Source: Amorphophallus konjac
Taxonomy: Eukaryota; Streptophyta; Magnoliopsida; Alismatales; Araceae
NCBI GenBank assembly: GCA_022559845.1
Contig: CM040125.1
Coordinates: 204,764,102 to 204,828,101, forward strand
Direction of reading: 5' to 3'
DNA: 64,000 nucleotides
Shown here piece by piece: positions 1-10,240 of this stretch (position 1 is its first letter; each line of letters starts with the position of its first letter). The notes below the pieces were generated by a model. That model was not told the DNA's origin, searched no databases, and saw only the letters and a program-made list of their open reading frames with translations. The translations under genes were made by a program, and so were the position numbers.

Positions 1-130
1 CCGTCGGTGACAGGGGAAAGGCCATGGTGGCGGCAGGAGAAGGCCCCTCTCAAGCCTCACAAAATCCCCCCTCCAATGCCAACACCTAGCCGAAGTCCCG
101 CCCCCTCCCCCCGCGGCGGTAGGGTTACCG
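1..130 (+). other. Tat-1 leader and PBS remnant
   Basis: The opening CCGTC followed by a GGGGAAAG-type stretch aligns with the Tat-2 PBS (TGGTGCCGTCTGTGGGA at 51265). The 5' LTR should therefore end only a few bases upstream of the window. The rest is a leader with a C-rich tract (about 98-115) and no open frame I can assign. Confidence 0.55.
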
Positions 131-1130
131 CTTAATGGCGGCGCTGACGCTTTCCAGGCCCTCAACGCGAAACTGGATGTCCTCGTGGAACTCATGAGGA
201 CTCAGGCGGCCAGGGATGGAAGGTCACGCGCCCCTACGGAGAGCCCCCCCCCGTGAGAACGTGTCCCAGCACACCGTCGGAGGTCGCTTCACTCTCCGAG
301 GGCCGCAGCTTATTCGCAACAAGACAGGAGGACCTTCACAAGCCCCCCCTCCGGAGCAAGAGGCCTCCTCCACACCAAAACGGGGGAAACCTGGGGCACG
401 CCGTCCACACCCGGAGACCGAAGTCCCCAGGGAGCGCCAGGACAGCCTGCCATCACGCCCCCTTAGCCCCACGGCGCAACAACAGCCGGAGTTGTCCTTC
501 TGTCTAAGAGAGTTCGAGAGGCGCTTCGCAGTGCAGGAGCGCGCCTTATGAGCCTTGCAAAAGACCTCTCCACTAGAGGATGAGGAGAGATCCCCGTTCT
601 CCGACTATATCTTGAAGGCAGAGGTATCTCCCAGAACCTCCATCCCTACCTTCAAGCCTTACGACGGCCAAGGCGACCCGGCCGACCACTTCGACAGCTT
701 CGACGCCCTGATGACCCTTCACGGGGCGTGCGACGCCATCAAATGCCGAGCATTCATGACCACCCTGGTCCAAAGCGCCCAAGCATGGTTCCGGGCCCTC
801 GCCCTCGGATCCATCCGAGACTTCAAGCAGTTTGGGCAAGTATTCAAGGAGAGTTTCACCGGCAGCGGCACCCCGAGGTCGGTAGCGGGGCTTTTGGCTC
901 TGAAACAGGCGCAAGGGGAGAGACTCCGGGCTTACATCAACCGATTCAAATCGGAAGCCCTGAGAATCCCCCGCCTGGATGTAGCCTCGGCCATAACCGC
1001 GCTGACCGGAGGCACCCGGGATGAGAACCTCCGCCGCGAACTTGTCCTCCACCCTCCCTCGACCCTTGCCGAGCTAGTGACTCTAGCCTTACGCCATGCT
1101 GAGTGCGAAGAAGTTCTCAGTGCATGCTGA
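131..1130 (+). pseudogene. gag: Tat-1 gag (capsid-type), broken
   Basis: Gag coats the RNA genome in cytoplasmic particles. The N-terminal part (from about 131) is read in one frame up to a run of nine C at 246-254. Tat-2 has only six C there, so a one-base gain throws Tat-1 into the frame read from 216. That frame holds a Pro-rich linker, then a retrotransposon gag domain (about 640-1110) with conserved DHF, W and RF.SEAL-type positions. TGA at 549-551 and TGA at 1128-1130 interrupt the frame; at the second one Tat-2 has CGA. Compared with Tat-2, about 100 bp is missing near 1218, between the gag domain and the zinc-knuckle-like motif, and this shifts the frame again. Confidence 0.85.
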
Positions 1131-1249
1131 GGCGCAACCGGCTCGTGTCGGGAGGGGGACAAGAAGCGAGCACCCGAGTCAAGCTCGGGCCAAGGAAAGA
1201 GGCGGAACCGAGAATCAAAGGCTAGGGCCTCTTCCGTCAACCCGAGCCA

Positions 1250-2089
1250 ATGAGGTCGAAAAGCCGCAATCGCAGCAAACATTGCATGTTCCATAGTGAC
1301 CACGGGCATCACACCTGCGATTGCCACCAGCTCCAGGATGAGATCGAGCGCCTCGTCCGCCAGGGACACCTATCCCGGTTCGTGGCCGGGCATAAGGAAG
1401 ACCGAGGGGCCCCAGAGGAAATCGACAACGTCCCTCACGGGGTCCATATCAACGTCATCGCCGGAGGAGCTGCATCAGGAGGAGATAGTGGCCGAGGAAG
1501 GAAGTGTCATGCTGAGCAGGTGAGCCGAGCCATCGAGCCTCCCAAGGCCCCACCGAGTGAGCCTCAGGTCATAGTCTTCTCCGACCGAGACCTGGAAGGG
1601 CTGACCACCCCGCATGACGACGTCCTAGTCATATTGGCCACAATAAACCACTGTAACATAGATAGGATTCTAGTTGACAATGGAAGTGCCCCCGATGTAT
1701 TATCCTATGAATGTTTCCTTAAGATGGGGGAGGATCTGTCTAAACTCCGCCCGATCCGAACCCCCCTGTGCGGGTTCAATGGCCAGGCCACTTATCCCGA
1801 GGGAGCCCTAAGCCTGCCGGTTACTCTTGGGAGCCCACCCAAGACCGTTACTGTTATGGCGGACTTCATAGTGATCAAGGGTATGATAGCATACAATGCA
1901 ATCTTCGGCCAAGGAATCCTCAGCCGAACGAAAGCAGTGCCTTCTTCCTATCACCAAAAGATGAAGTTCCCCACCAAAAATGGGTTGGGGGAAGTCCGAG
2001 GCAACCAGGCCATGGCTAGAAGGTGCTACAATATCTCGGTTGAAGCCACAAGGCCGGACGGGAAGAACAATGGCCCCCGGGAAGTCTAG
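1250..2089 (+). CDS. Tat-1 nucleocapsid motif and aspartic protease
   Basis: About 280 codons. Residues 15-40 hold a Cys/His motif (C-F-H-DHGHHT-DC followed by a charged helix) that replaces the usual CCHC knuckle in Tat elements. The retropepsin domain follows: Asp143 in a DNGSA active site, then a TPLYGF-like stretch, an AYNAIFG strand and a YHQKMKFPT-GVGEVRG tail, all standard for Tat proteases. It should release mature Gag and Pol inside the particle. The start shown is only the first codon of the open stretch; in Tat-2 the same region is continuous with gag. TAG at 2087-2089 ends it before RT. Confidence 0.85.
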   Translation: MRSKSRNRSKHCMFHSDHGHHTCDCHQLQDEIERLVRQGHLSRFVAGHKEDRGAPEEIDNVPHGVHINVIAGGAASGGDSGRGRKCHAEQVSRAIEPPKAPPSEPQVIVFSDRDLEGLTTPHDDVLVILATINHCNIDRILVDNGSAPDVLSYECFLKMGEDLSKLRPIRTPLCGFNGQATYPEGALSLPVTLGSPPKTVTVMADFIVIKGMIAYNAIFGQGILSRTKAVPSSYHQKMKFPTKNGLGEVRGNQAMARRCYNISVEATRPDGKNNGPREV

Positions 2090-2281
2090 AAAAAATCCGC
2101 AACCGCCGAGCCTGGAGGCGAATAGCTAGCGGTTTTCCTAAACGACGACCCGACCCTGGTAGTAAAGATTGGAGCCGACCTAACATCTGAAGTCCAACAG
2201 CAATACAAAGAGTTTCCTTCCGCGTACACCCGAGTCTTTGCATGGTCGGATGATCAACTGCTTGGGATACCAGAGAAGACG

Positions 2282-4084
2282 GTGATGCATAAGCTCAACC
2301 TCGATCCAACCATCAAAGCCGTACAACAACACAGAAGGAAGCACGTGCCAGAGAAGCAGGCGATCATCAAGGAGCAAGTCACCAAGGGGCAAAAGACTGG
2401 TCTTTTTAGACCGGTCCTGTACCCGACGTGGCTAGCTAACGTCGTCCTGGTGCCAAAAGCTTCAGGAAAGTGGCGAATGTGCGTGGACTTCACCGACTTG
2501 AACAAGGCTACTCCAAAGGACTGCTATCCATTACCAAGCATCGATCAACTGGTTGACTCAACCTCGGGCAACGAGATACTCAGCTTCTTAGATGCCTATT
2601 CGGGTTACCATCAGATCAGAATGAACCTAGAAGACATCGAGAAGATCGCCTTTATCACCGACTTCAGTGTATACTGCTACACCTGGATGCCTTTCGGGTT
2701 GAAGAACGCTGGAGCCACATACCAGAGGCTGGTCAATCATATGTTCGAGAGACATCTCGGTCGGAACGTCGAGGCCTATATTGACGACATGCTCGTGAAG
2801 ACCCCCAAGGCCGAGGACCACTTCGCCAACCTAGCTGAAACCTTCGACACCCTCCTAAAGTACAACATGAAGCTCAATCCTACCAAGTGCGCCTTCGGAG
2901 TAAGGTCTGGAAAATTCTTGGGCTTCTTAGTCACCCAACGTGGGATCGAGGCCAACCCCGACAAGGTCCACGCCATCCTGGACATGCGCCCACCCACCTG
3001 CATCAAAGATGTTCAACGCCTTACCGGGCGCATTGCCGCGCTCAGCAGATTCTTGTCCCGCGCGGCTGAACGATACCTACCCTTCTTCAAACTGTTGAGG
3101 GGGCCTAAAATGGCATCTGCTACATTCGCGTGGGACGAGGAATGCCAAAGAGCGTTCGCCGAGCTTAAGGAGTTCCTGGCTTCACCCCCGGTGCTTTCCA
3201 AGCCCGTCCCATGTGAAACCTTGCATCTCTATCTCTCGACAACTCCATCTACAGTTAGCTCGGTCCTAGCCAGAAATGACTCGGGAGTCGAGAGACCGGT
3301 CTACTACACCAGCAAGGTGCTCAATGAGGCTGAAAGAAGGTACCCCACAACCGAGAGACTCGTGCTAGCGTTGGTTACCTCGACCAAGCGCCTCCGACCC
3401 TATTTCCAAGGGCACTCCATCACCGTGCTGACCGACGAACCATTAAAGAGGATCCTCGCTCACCCTGAAGCCTCGGGACGCCTCATCAAGTGGGCCATCA
3501 TGCTTCGGGCCTACGATATATCGTACCAACCTCGCTCGGCTATCAAAGGCCAGGCGCTCGCTGACTTCATCGCCGAGAGCACCATCCCGACTGAAGAAAG
3601 ATCTCCGTCCGTGCCCGGGCCGACTTGGGAACTGTTCGTCGACGGATCCTCCAAATCAGCCACAAGCGGCGCCGGGATCCTCCTGAAGTCCCCCGAAGGA
3701 GCAAAGCTACAGTACGCCCTGAAGTTCAACTTCCAAGCATCTAACAACGCTTCCGAGTATGAGGCCCTCATATCAGGAGCCCGCATGACCTGGCGGTTGG
3801 GGGATCAGCTAGTGAGGATTCACACTGACTCCCAACTGGTCGCTAGCCAGGTCAACGGTAGTTATGAAGCTCGAGAAGCACCGATGGTCAAATACCTCCA
3901 GCTGGTCAAAACCGTGGCACAACAGTTCGAGAGTTTTGAGGTAGTCCGAATAGCTCGGGAGGAAAACTCCCGAGTGGACGCCCTCTCTCAGCTGGCCTCC
4001 TCTCTTGACCCCCGAGGGTACTCGATTGGTCCTTCTCGAAGAGCTAGAGCGGCCGAGCATCGATTCGGAGCTCCTAGCTGTTGA
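2282..4084 (+). CDS. pol: Tat-1 reverse transcriptase with two RNase H domains
   Basis: An uninterrupted 600-codon frame that really extends upstream to about 2126. RT (residues 1-260) copies the RNA genome; catalytic YIDD is at residues 166-169, with MPFGLKNAGATYQ just before it. The first RNase H (about 310-435) is the one usual in Ty3/gypsy, but degenerate. After a linker comes a second RNase H of archaeal type with a full DEDD set: Asp454, Glu492, Asp516, Asp566. The double arrangement is known for the Tat lineage. Just after the second RNase H the frame differs from that of integrase, so an indel lies in 4000-4244. Base composition matches gag. Confidence 0.93.
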   Translation: MMHKLNLDPTIKAVQQHRRKHVPEKQAIIKEQVTKGQKTGLFRPVLYPTWLANVVLVPKASGKWRMCVDFTDLNKATPKDCYPLPSIDQLVDSTSGNEILSFLDAYSGYHQIRMNLEDIEKIAFITDFSVYCYTWMPFGLKNAGATYQRLVNHMFERHLGRNVEAYIDDMLVKTPKAEDHFANLAETFDTLLKYNMKLNPTKCAFGVRSGKFLGFLVTQRGIEANPDKVHAILDMRPPTCIKDVQRLTGRIAALSRFLSRAAERYLPFFKLLRGPKMASATFAWDEECQRAFAELKEFLASPPVLSKPVPCETLHLYLSTTPSTVSSVLARNDSGVERPVYYTSKVLNEAERRYPTTERLVLALVTSTKRLRPYFQGHSITVLTDEPLKRILAHPEASGRLIKWAIMLRAYDISYQPRSAIKGQALADFIAESTIPTEERSPSVPGPTWELFVDGSSKSATSGAGILLKSPEGAKLQYALKFNFQASNNASEYEALISGARMTWRLGDQLVRIHTDSQLVASQVNGSYEAREAPMVKYLQLVKTVAQQFESFEVVRIAREENSRVDALSQLASSLDPRGYSIGPSRRARAAEHRFGAPSC

Positions 4085-4244
4085 CTCGGCCTCCCCAAGC
4101 GACTGGCGTACCCCGTACCTATCGTGGCTCCAAGATTCTCAAGAGCCCCCCAACCCTCGGGAAGCCTGAAGATTGAAGTACTAAGCTCGGTGATTCGTCA
4201 CTCTGGATGGCACTCTCTACCGGAGATCCTTCTCCGGTCCTCTC

Positions 4245-5338
4245 TTGAAGTGCCTCAGCATTGACGAAGTCAATCGAGCGATTGAAGAAGTTCACGAAGG
4301 TCTTTGTGGAGCGCATTTAAGAGGTAGGTCGCTCGCTAGGATCTTGCTAAGGCTAGGTTATTGGTGGCCCACTCTGCAGCGCGACTACTCAACCTACACA
4401 CAACACTGTGACCGATGCCAGCGATTTAACCACTTGGTCCATCAGCCAGCAACAGAGCTCATCACTCTAGCCGTGCCTTATCCTTTCGCTCGCTGGGGAA
4501 TCGACATCCTCGGGCCATTCCCCACGGCCCAGGCCCAGAAGAAGTTCATTATTGTCGCCATCGATTACTTCACTAAGTGGATCGAGGCCGAAGCCACAGC
4601 AAGGATCACCGAGACAGTCGTCTGGAATTTCATCTGGAAGTTGATCATCTGTTGTTACGGCATCCCCCGGGTGATAGTAAGCGATAATGGTCAGCAATTT
4701 GATTCTCGTTATTTCCGAGACAGATGTGCCGACATGGGCATTCGCAATCACTTCACCTCGGTCGCCTACCCTCAGGCTAACGGGCTGGTCGAAAATACCA
4801 ATAAGACTATATTAAAAGGCATCAAGACTAGGCTCGGCAAAGCTAAGGGCAGCTGGCTTGAGGAATTGCCGAACATACTTTGGTCACACAAAACGACTCC
4901 CAGAACGGCAACTGGTGAAAGTCCCTTTCAGCTGGTATACGGTACCGAGGCCGTGATCCCGTTGGAGATTGGCAACCCCTCCCTCCGAGTCATCTGCTTC
5001 TCGTCCGAGGCAAACGACCAGAAACTGCTCGAAAACCTTGACCTAGCAGATGAAGTCCGAGAGATTGCCAGCATCCGAGCAACGGAATACCAACGCCGCC
5101 TCGCTTGATACTACAACGCCAAAGTCTGAGATAGACACTTCCAACTGGGAGACTTCGTCCTCAGGAAAGCTGAAGCCTCTCGACCACTTGAGGCGGCGGG
5201 CAAGTTATCCCCTAATTGGGAAGGCCCTTACCGAGTGGTCGAGACGCTCGAAAAAGGAGCATACCATCTATCTACGATGGAAGGAGAGCTCATCCCTCGG
5301 ACCTGGAACGCGACTACACTACGCAAGTTGTACTTCTG
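4245..5338 (+). pseudogene. Tat-1 integrase with GPY/F module, one internal stop
   Basis: Integrase joins the cDNA to host DNA. The HHCC zinc domain is seen (EVHEGLCGAH, then CDRC), followed by the catalytic core with Asp87, Asp147 and Glu183, a DD35E spacing. TGA at 5106-5108 stands in an R-R-L-A-R-Y-Y-type stretch where Arg is usual, so a CGA-to-TGA change is likely. The same frame continues past it through a GPYRVV module and ends at TGA near 5336-5338. No chromodomain is present, as expected for Tat. The first part of the zinc domain is continuous with sequence from about 4200. Confidence 0.88.
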
Positions 5339-5340
5339 AA

Positions 5341-6569
5341 TATTGAGCATTGTGTAAGCGACATGAGATAAAATAAAAGGTTCCTTTCTTTTATTCAAAC
5401 AACTCGCTTGTACATCAGGAATGCCGAAGCCAAGAAAATACATGTTAAAAAAGCAAAAAATCCATCTGGCACCGCCATATGAGCCCATCGCTTGGCTGAC
5501 TCGGTTGACCTTCCTGTGTCCAGCCACTGACTTTGCCTCGTGTAGAAACTGGCTCGGATAAAGGGTAGTCGACCCCGTTGGCACGGGCAGCTCGAGGCAA
5601 AGGTGACAGAGGGATTAGGAAGGAGAAGGCTACCTTCCAAGTTGAACTTGGAAGAGAAAGGGGAAGAGGGAACGCATATGAAGGCATCCTCCCCGCCAAC
5701 CTGCCAACTCTTTGGAAGGAAGAGAGTGCAGACACCCTCCGAAGAGTGAAAGAAATGATGAGAAGAGCAGAAGAGGGAAAAAGAGACCAGCAGAGCTGGA
5801 CGAGGAGGCAGGGGAAAGCTCGGGAAGGAGGGAGCTTAATTGGCTTCCTCCTCCCCTCCATGGAGCGAGCAGGAAGGGACGAGCGGCAGGGATGCCTAAT
5901 GCCCCCATCCGTCCACCATCTCGCCCCCCCGCAAGCTCCGCCAGAACTGATAAAAAGAAGACGACGTGCCTCTGCACATCGGACCTTCTTCAAACCCGTC
6001 TGCCGGTCGTCGATCATCCTTCAAACCCGAAGCAGCAAGGACTCTCTGCCCTCTGTCATCGGCAGCTTCATCTTCCGGAGCATCTTCCATGCTCCAAATA
6101 TAACGGCACAACGCTACGTGAAGAAAGAATGAGGAAAGACTGTCAGGGAAAACCCTAAGCGGTGGAGAGAAAGGGACGCCCTTCAGAACTTTTATAGGCA
6201 AAGGGAGGCTATTCGCCTTAAATGATTCTCTCCTCAAAAACACGCCAAAGGGATCTCTCCCTACGAACGGTCACCTCAAACTTCTCGTTTCCGCCCCAGC
6301 GGGACACACGAAGCGGCCAAGCATTCAAAGCATGAGAAAATGAAAAGACACCCTGTCAGACGGTCACCCAACCATCAGGCGAGATCCACGCAGAAAGTAT
6401 CGACACTTTCCAACTACTGCAGATACGCTGAACAAAATACGGCAATGGCGATACGAAACAGTTAAGTCTTCATCATTATGCTATTGCCTTACCTTTTTCC
6501 TACACAACAAGGAAAGTTTTTCTTCGGAAAAGGAAAAGACATGTAGAAAGAGAAAGCAAAGCAGATACA
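5341..6569 (+). other. Tat-1 region between pol and the antisense gene
   Basis: No coding sequence that I recognise. Open stretches exist on both strands (5445-6017 minus, 5578-6132 plus) but resemble no family and overlap each other. It probably contains the pol 3' end signals and, on the other strand, the 3' end of the antisense gene transcript. Confidence 0.5.
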
Positions 6570-9198
6570 TTAGGCCTGAAGCTCAGAAGTGGAAGGCTCC
6601 GGCGGTCTGCCCCCGGCATCCTCGGTGACGGCCGACCCTGGCAATGACCCCACCGGCGTGGGAACTACCTCAGTTGCGTGCCCTCCGGGGACGTTCGGAG
6701 CTGGCGACCCCTCGGGTGAAGAGCCCTCCTGATCTTCTTCCTCCAACACCGAAGCAGAGGAGCCGGAGGATGACAGATCCGAGTTGTAGCATTGCCCGGA
6801 TGGGAAATTGATCATCCCGGATGCCTGCTCCTCGGCATAAGATACGGCCCGGTCGTAGCCCTACTTGAACCCCTTGCGGATGCCCCGGCGAAGTGCTAAC
6901 TCGTAGTAGGGAAGGGCAGCCTCCTTAAGGTTGACCCGGTAGGCCTCAAGCATTTGTACTACTCGAGAGCCTCCGCCCCGGCCGATCCCACCCTACCAGC
7001 GAGCTCAGCCTTCTCTCGCTCCGCCTCGGCTAACTTCCACTCGGCCTCAGCCTTCTACTTTTCAACCTCCGCCGCCTGCTTCCCCGCCTCGTCCCGATCA
7101 GCCTCGACCTCCCTCCGAAGGCGCTCGGCTTCCTCCGCTCGATCCACCAGCTCTGCACGTTCGGTCTACCACCGGCCATCCAGCTTAACACGTACAAGGT
7201 GCTCCTCTTCAAGAAGCCTATTCTTTCTCTCGAGCGATTCGCGGGCCTTAGCTAGCTGCTCGGTTAGCGCCCGGGTCTCCACCTGGCTCGACCGCACCAG
7301 CTCCCTAACTGAGGAAAGCTCCCGCCGAAGCCCATCACGCTCCTCGGTAAGCCGAGCCAACCTCCTTTCAGACCCACCAAGAGTCCAGGCCAGGGTCGCT
7401 CGCTCCGACTCCGACCGAGCATACGCTTCTGCCAGAGTGGCCCCCATCTGGGCCAGGACCAGGCTGCCCTCCATAACCCCCGCGAGGGCCACGGACGGAG
7501 AGTACTACCTACCTCCCCCCCTCACCTTTGCGGCTATACCACGGCATACATGGTGCAGAGGGCCCGGGATACCAAGCCTCTCCAAGGTCGCCGGAATGGA
7601 GAACCCCCATTGGCCGACGTCCCACCGAGTGGCTCGGACCGAGCCGCGGCCTCGGTCGCCTCTCGTGCCTCGGTCGGATTGTCTTGCGGCCCCCCAACCT
7701 GGACCGGCTTGGCACCTGCACCACCACCTGAAGCGCCAACCTCGACCGCGGCACCAGCATCCCCCGCCTCGTCTACGGCCCCCTCGGCTCCTACCGAGGG
7801 GAGAGCCGGGCCAGCACCGTTGCCAGTCGTAGGAGCAGCCCCGGCCCCCTCGGCCCCTGCCGAAGGACGAGCCGAGCCAGCATCGTCGCCGACCGCAGAA
7901 GCATCCCCAACCTCCTCGGCCTCCTCTTGCTCGGCGAGTGGGAGAGCCCGCCCGGTAGGGTCGGCCCCATCATGCTCGGCGGAGGGGCGAGCCGCGGCAA
8001 GGTCGCCTTCGACTGCGAGTATGACCCCGCCCTTCTTGGCCCGCTTCCTGGCCTTCACGGCGGCCCGGATCATGCCCTCCACGAGATCCTTGCGCTTGGA
8101 CCCCCGCGGCCTAGAGGATTCGCCCTGGGCCGCCCCCTTGCCCTTATATCTGGCTCGAGAGCGACCCGTGGGAGCAGCCGATTCATCGGCAGCCGAGTCA
8201 TCGCCGAGCTCGATCACCTCCGCGGCCTCCTCCAAAGCCGGCCGCCTGGTGTCTACACAAAAAGGAAGACATGGTCAGAAAAATAAAAATGGACCCAACA
8301 TCCAGAGAAGAGTCTAACTTGTGGCACCTGAGCTAGATGGATGCAGCCGCGTGAGGAGGTACCGCTCGACGTTCTCTGGGGTAACCAGCTCTTCTGTGGA
8401 TTGGCGGTGCTTCAGCAAGATAGTCGCATATTCCTCCACATGAGGAGGGAACTCATCCTGCCTGGGAGGGATATTTGGGTGGAAATTGGGGATTACTGGA
8501 CACCTCCAGGTTTCCTCCACCGAATAAATCCCCACCTAGAAGAATTGAGTTTTCCACCCCTTATGCGAAGAATCCTTCGCAGCCAAGGAGATATAGCTCC
8601 TATTCCGCCTCGCCTAGATGAAATAGAAACCCTTCCCGGCCGAAGGATGTGCTTTCAACTCAAAGAAATAGTGAAAGAGGTCCAAGGAAGGAGGAACTCC
8701 ACACTGGCGGCAGAGAATGCGGAAGGCGGAAAGAAGAAGATAAGAATTGGCTACCAACTGAATGGGCGCCAACAGGAAAAAATTGAGAAGCTGAAGAACG
8801 AAAGGTTCAAAGGGAAGGCGGAACCCACCCTTCCACGACAGAAGGAAAGTACAGATATGGCATGTACGATAGTCCAAGCTCGTCTCGTGTGGAGAGGCCG
8901 TGGCAAAGCAGAACTTGTGGGGCAGGCGATACTGGTGCTCCAGCCTTCTCACATCCGCCTCCTCCAGTTCACTGTAGTTTGGAACCGGCGCCTTCACCAC
9001 TGGCTCATCCTCCCACTCCTCAACATCCGAACGCTGGTCTGCCATGGAATCCGGAGAAGAGTTTGAGGAAAGGTGATCTCGGGACCCCGAAGATTCCGGG
9101 GGAAGAGGAATCCACCGGACTGTCTCCGCGGTTATCTCCGCCAACTCCGCGAACGCCGCTGCAAGCCTCTGCTCTTCCGTCATGTCCTCACGGCGCAT
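6570..9198 (-). pseudogene. Antisense Transposase_28-type (gypsy-type transposase domain) gene
   Basis: A gene opposite to gag-pol. The first ATG is at 9198 (another at 9183). Exon 1 (9198-8328) carries an acidic N-terminus, then a domain matching the plant family PF04195: an RLEHQYRLP start, a GFRLPFEPFVLQLLNFF stretch, a QLVANSYLLLSAF helix, and GKGFYF. Two TAG stops (near 8617 and 8537) interrupt it in frame. A 75-bp intron follows. Exon 2 has a basic, KR-rich segment (about 8100-8020), an Ala/Gly/Pro-rich low-complexity segment to 7534, a long coiled coil (about 7490-7000) and an acidic Ser-rich tail ending at 6570. Further TAG stops and at least two frameshifts break exon 2. Such antisense extra ORFs are known in Tat elements; their function is not established. 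Confidence 0.75.
8253..8327 (-). other. Intron of the antisense gene
   Basis: On the minus strand the exon ends CTCAG and the intron begins GTGCCAC; it ends TTTGTGTAG with exon ACACC. Removing these 75 bp joins the two reading frames exactly in phase 1 (Ser-Asp junction) and skips the TAG at 8314-8316. The length is short but normal for plants. Confidence 0.75.
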
Positions 9199-9480
9199 CA
9201 AAGAGCTCAAAGCAAAGGCGAGCCAAACCCTAAAGACGGAGGGAGTCTGGAGCAACGGCAAGCGCACAACGCCTATATTTCCACGCGGAAGGCGGCGCGT
9301 CGTTCTGACCTCCGAGAAAAGGGGGCCCCTTCAGTTCAAATCCGTCAGGATCATCATTATTAAGGGCCCAGGTGACCACGATACGTGGCTTACTAACACC
9401 GCCAGATCTCCACCCATCTGAGCCATGCTAGTCCAAAACCCCAAACAGCTACTCTTCCGAGCTTACTAAATCTTAGGAGT

Positions 9481-9510
9481 AGGAGGGGGACAAGTGGAGA
9501 GGGGGATTTC
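9481..9510 (+). other. Tat-1 polypurine tract
   Basis: Two purine runs (AGGAGGGGGA and GGAGAGGGGGA) directly before the TG that opens the 3' LTR. This is where plus-strand DNA synthesis would be primed. Confidence 0.7.
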
Positions 9511-9963
9511 TGTAGCCCATCTAACAGCAACCGAACTAGGTCCATCAGTACCAAACGAGGCCCTGCTCATTCCAAGTGACAGCCCCGTAGGGCCCACTTA
9601 CCCTTCCTCGGCGGCCCTTAGGCTCGGAAGGCCCGAGCGTCGGCCAGGTCAGAGAAAGACCCATGCCCGATCTATCCCCTCGCCGGGATAAGGGCAGGCG
9701 CTCAGCGCCCACTCCGACCTATCCTCATCCGAGCTATGCCTATCGCCCGGACAGGGTTGGCACCTTTTATGCTCAGGACGACCGACGATTGCTTATACAT
9801 GCTGCCATTAAGAACCCTTTATGAGCAGGAGTTTATGAGGATAATGGGCCCATGATCCCTCAAGGCTATAAAGATCCCACGATGAGGATGTAAAGATCCC
9901 ACATTGAGGACGTAACGCCCGCCTAAAACCCCTCAGCTTACGGGACTCATAAAGCTAGTGCAC

Positions 9964-9970
9964 TATATAA
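9964..9970 (+). promoter_or_regulatory. TATA box of Tat-1 LTR
   Basis: TATATAA in CACTATATAAACC, 454 bp into the LTR, at the usual U3/R position for this element. Confidence 0.6.
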
Positions 9971-10109
9971 ACCTGGGACTACCTCCAATGAAAGGTAAGG
10001 GCAAGACACGCCTAAAACTCCCTGAGTAGGAACCACTTCACCACCTTGGTGTAGGGGGATCTCGTGCACCAGTTTCTACCTCCCTCCATATCTTCCACAA
10101 TTGCTCTAC

Positions 10110-10125
10110 TGACTTAAGCATCGGA
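10110..10125 (+). promoter_or_regulatory. Conserved LTR motif CTTAAGCATCGGAGGG
   Basis: This 16-bp block sits in the R/U5 part of all three Tat LTRs here: 10110-10125, about 45002-45017, and about 51124-51139 with one change (CAGAGGG). It is followed each time by a CCCC-GGGG stretch that can form a small hairpin. Its role is unknown to me; a transcript-processing or packaging signal is a guess. Confidence 0.6.
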
Positions 10126-10240
10126 GGGTTTTCCCCAGGGAACCTCCCCTGGGCCCCCTGATCTGTTTCCCTTTCTTTACAGTTCACTATTCCGTGATCA
10201 TCCTCCCAGCTCAGGAGCCGCGCGAGATCACGCCCTTTCA

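Larger units (their letters stand above)
1..10240 (+). mobile_element. Tat-1: Tat-lineage Ty3/gypsy LTR retrotransposon, 5' LTR outside window
   Basis: Domain order is gag, zinc-knuckle-like motif, protease, RT, RNase H, second RNase H, integrase, then a long 3' region with an antisense gene, then a 3' LTR. That order, the double RNase H and the antisense gene are typical of the Tat (Retand/RIRE2-type) lineage. The window opens inside or just after the primer-binding site: the first bases line up with the PBS tail of the sister copy at 51268. The internal region is about 9.5 kb. Stops and frameshifts are listed in the gene entries, so the copy is not autonomous as it stands, but RT and integrase catalytic residues are kept. 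Confidence 0.9.
9511..10240 (+). repeat. Tat-1 3' LTR
   Basis: About 730 bp from TGTAGCCC to CCCTTTCA, a TG...CA terminus pair. It aligns in patches with the Tat-2 LTR (about 50537-51262), for example the AGTGACAGCCCC and GGGCCCACTTA stretch and the AAGCATCGGAGGG motif. The 5-bp flank after it is GCAAT; its partner would lie outside the window. Confidence 0.8.

Noticed and set aside
573..1052. Long minus-strand frame over gag
   Set aside because: No family match and fully opposite a recognised gag domain.
5445..6132. Overlapping open frames on both strands after integrase
   Set aside because: No motif, no support from another copy, and the two strands cannot both be chosen; left as non-coding.
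7550..8317. 255-codon Ala/Pro/Ser-rich frame on the plus strand
   Set aside because: It is the shadow of the antisense gene's low-complexity exon; composition of GC-rich codons on the other strand explains it.
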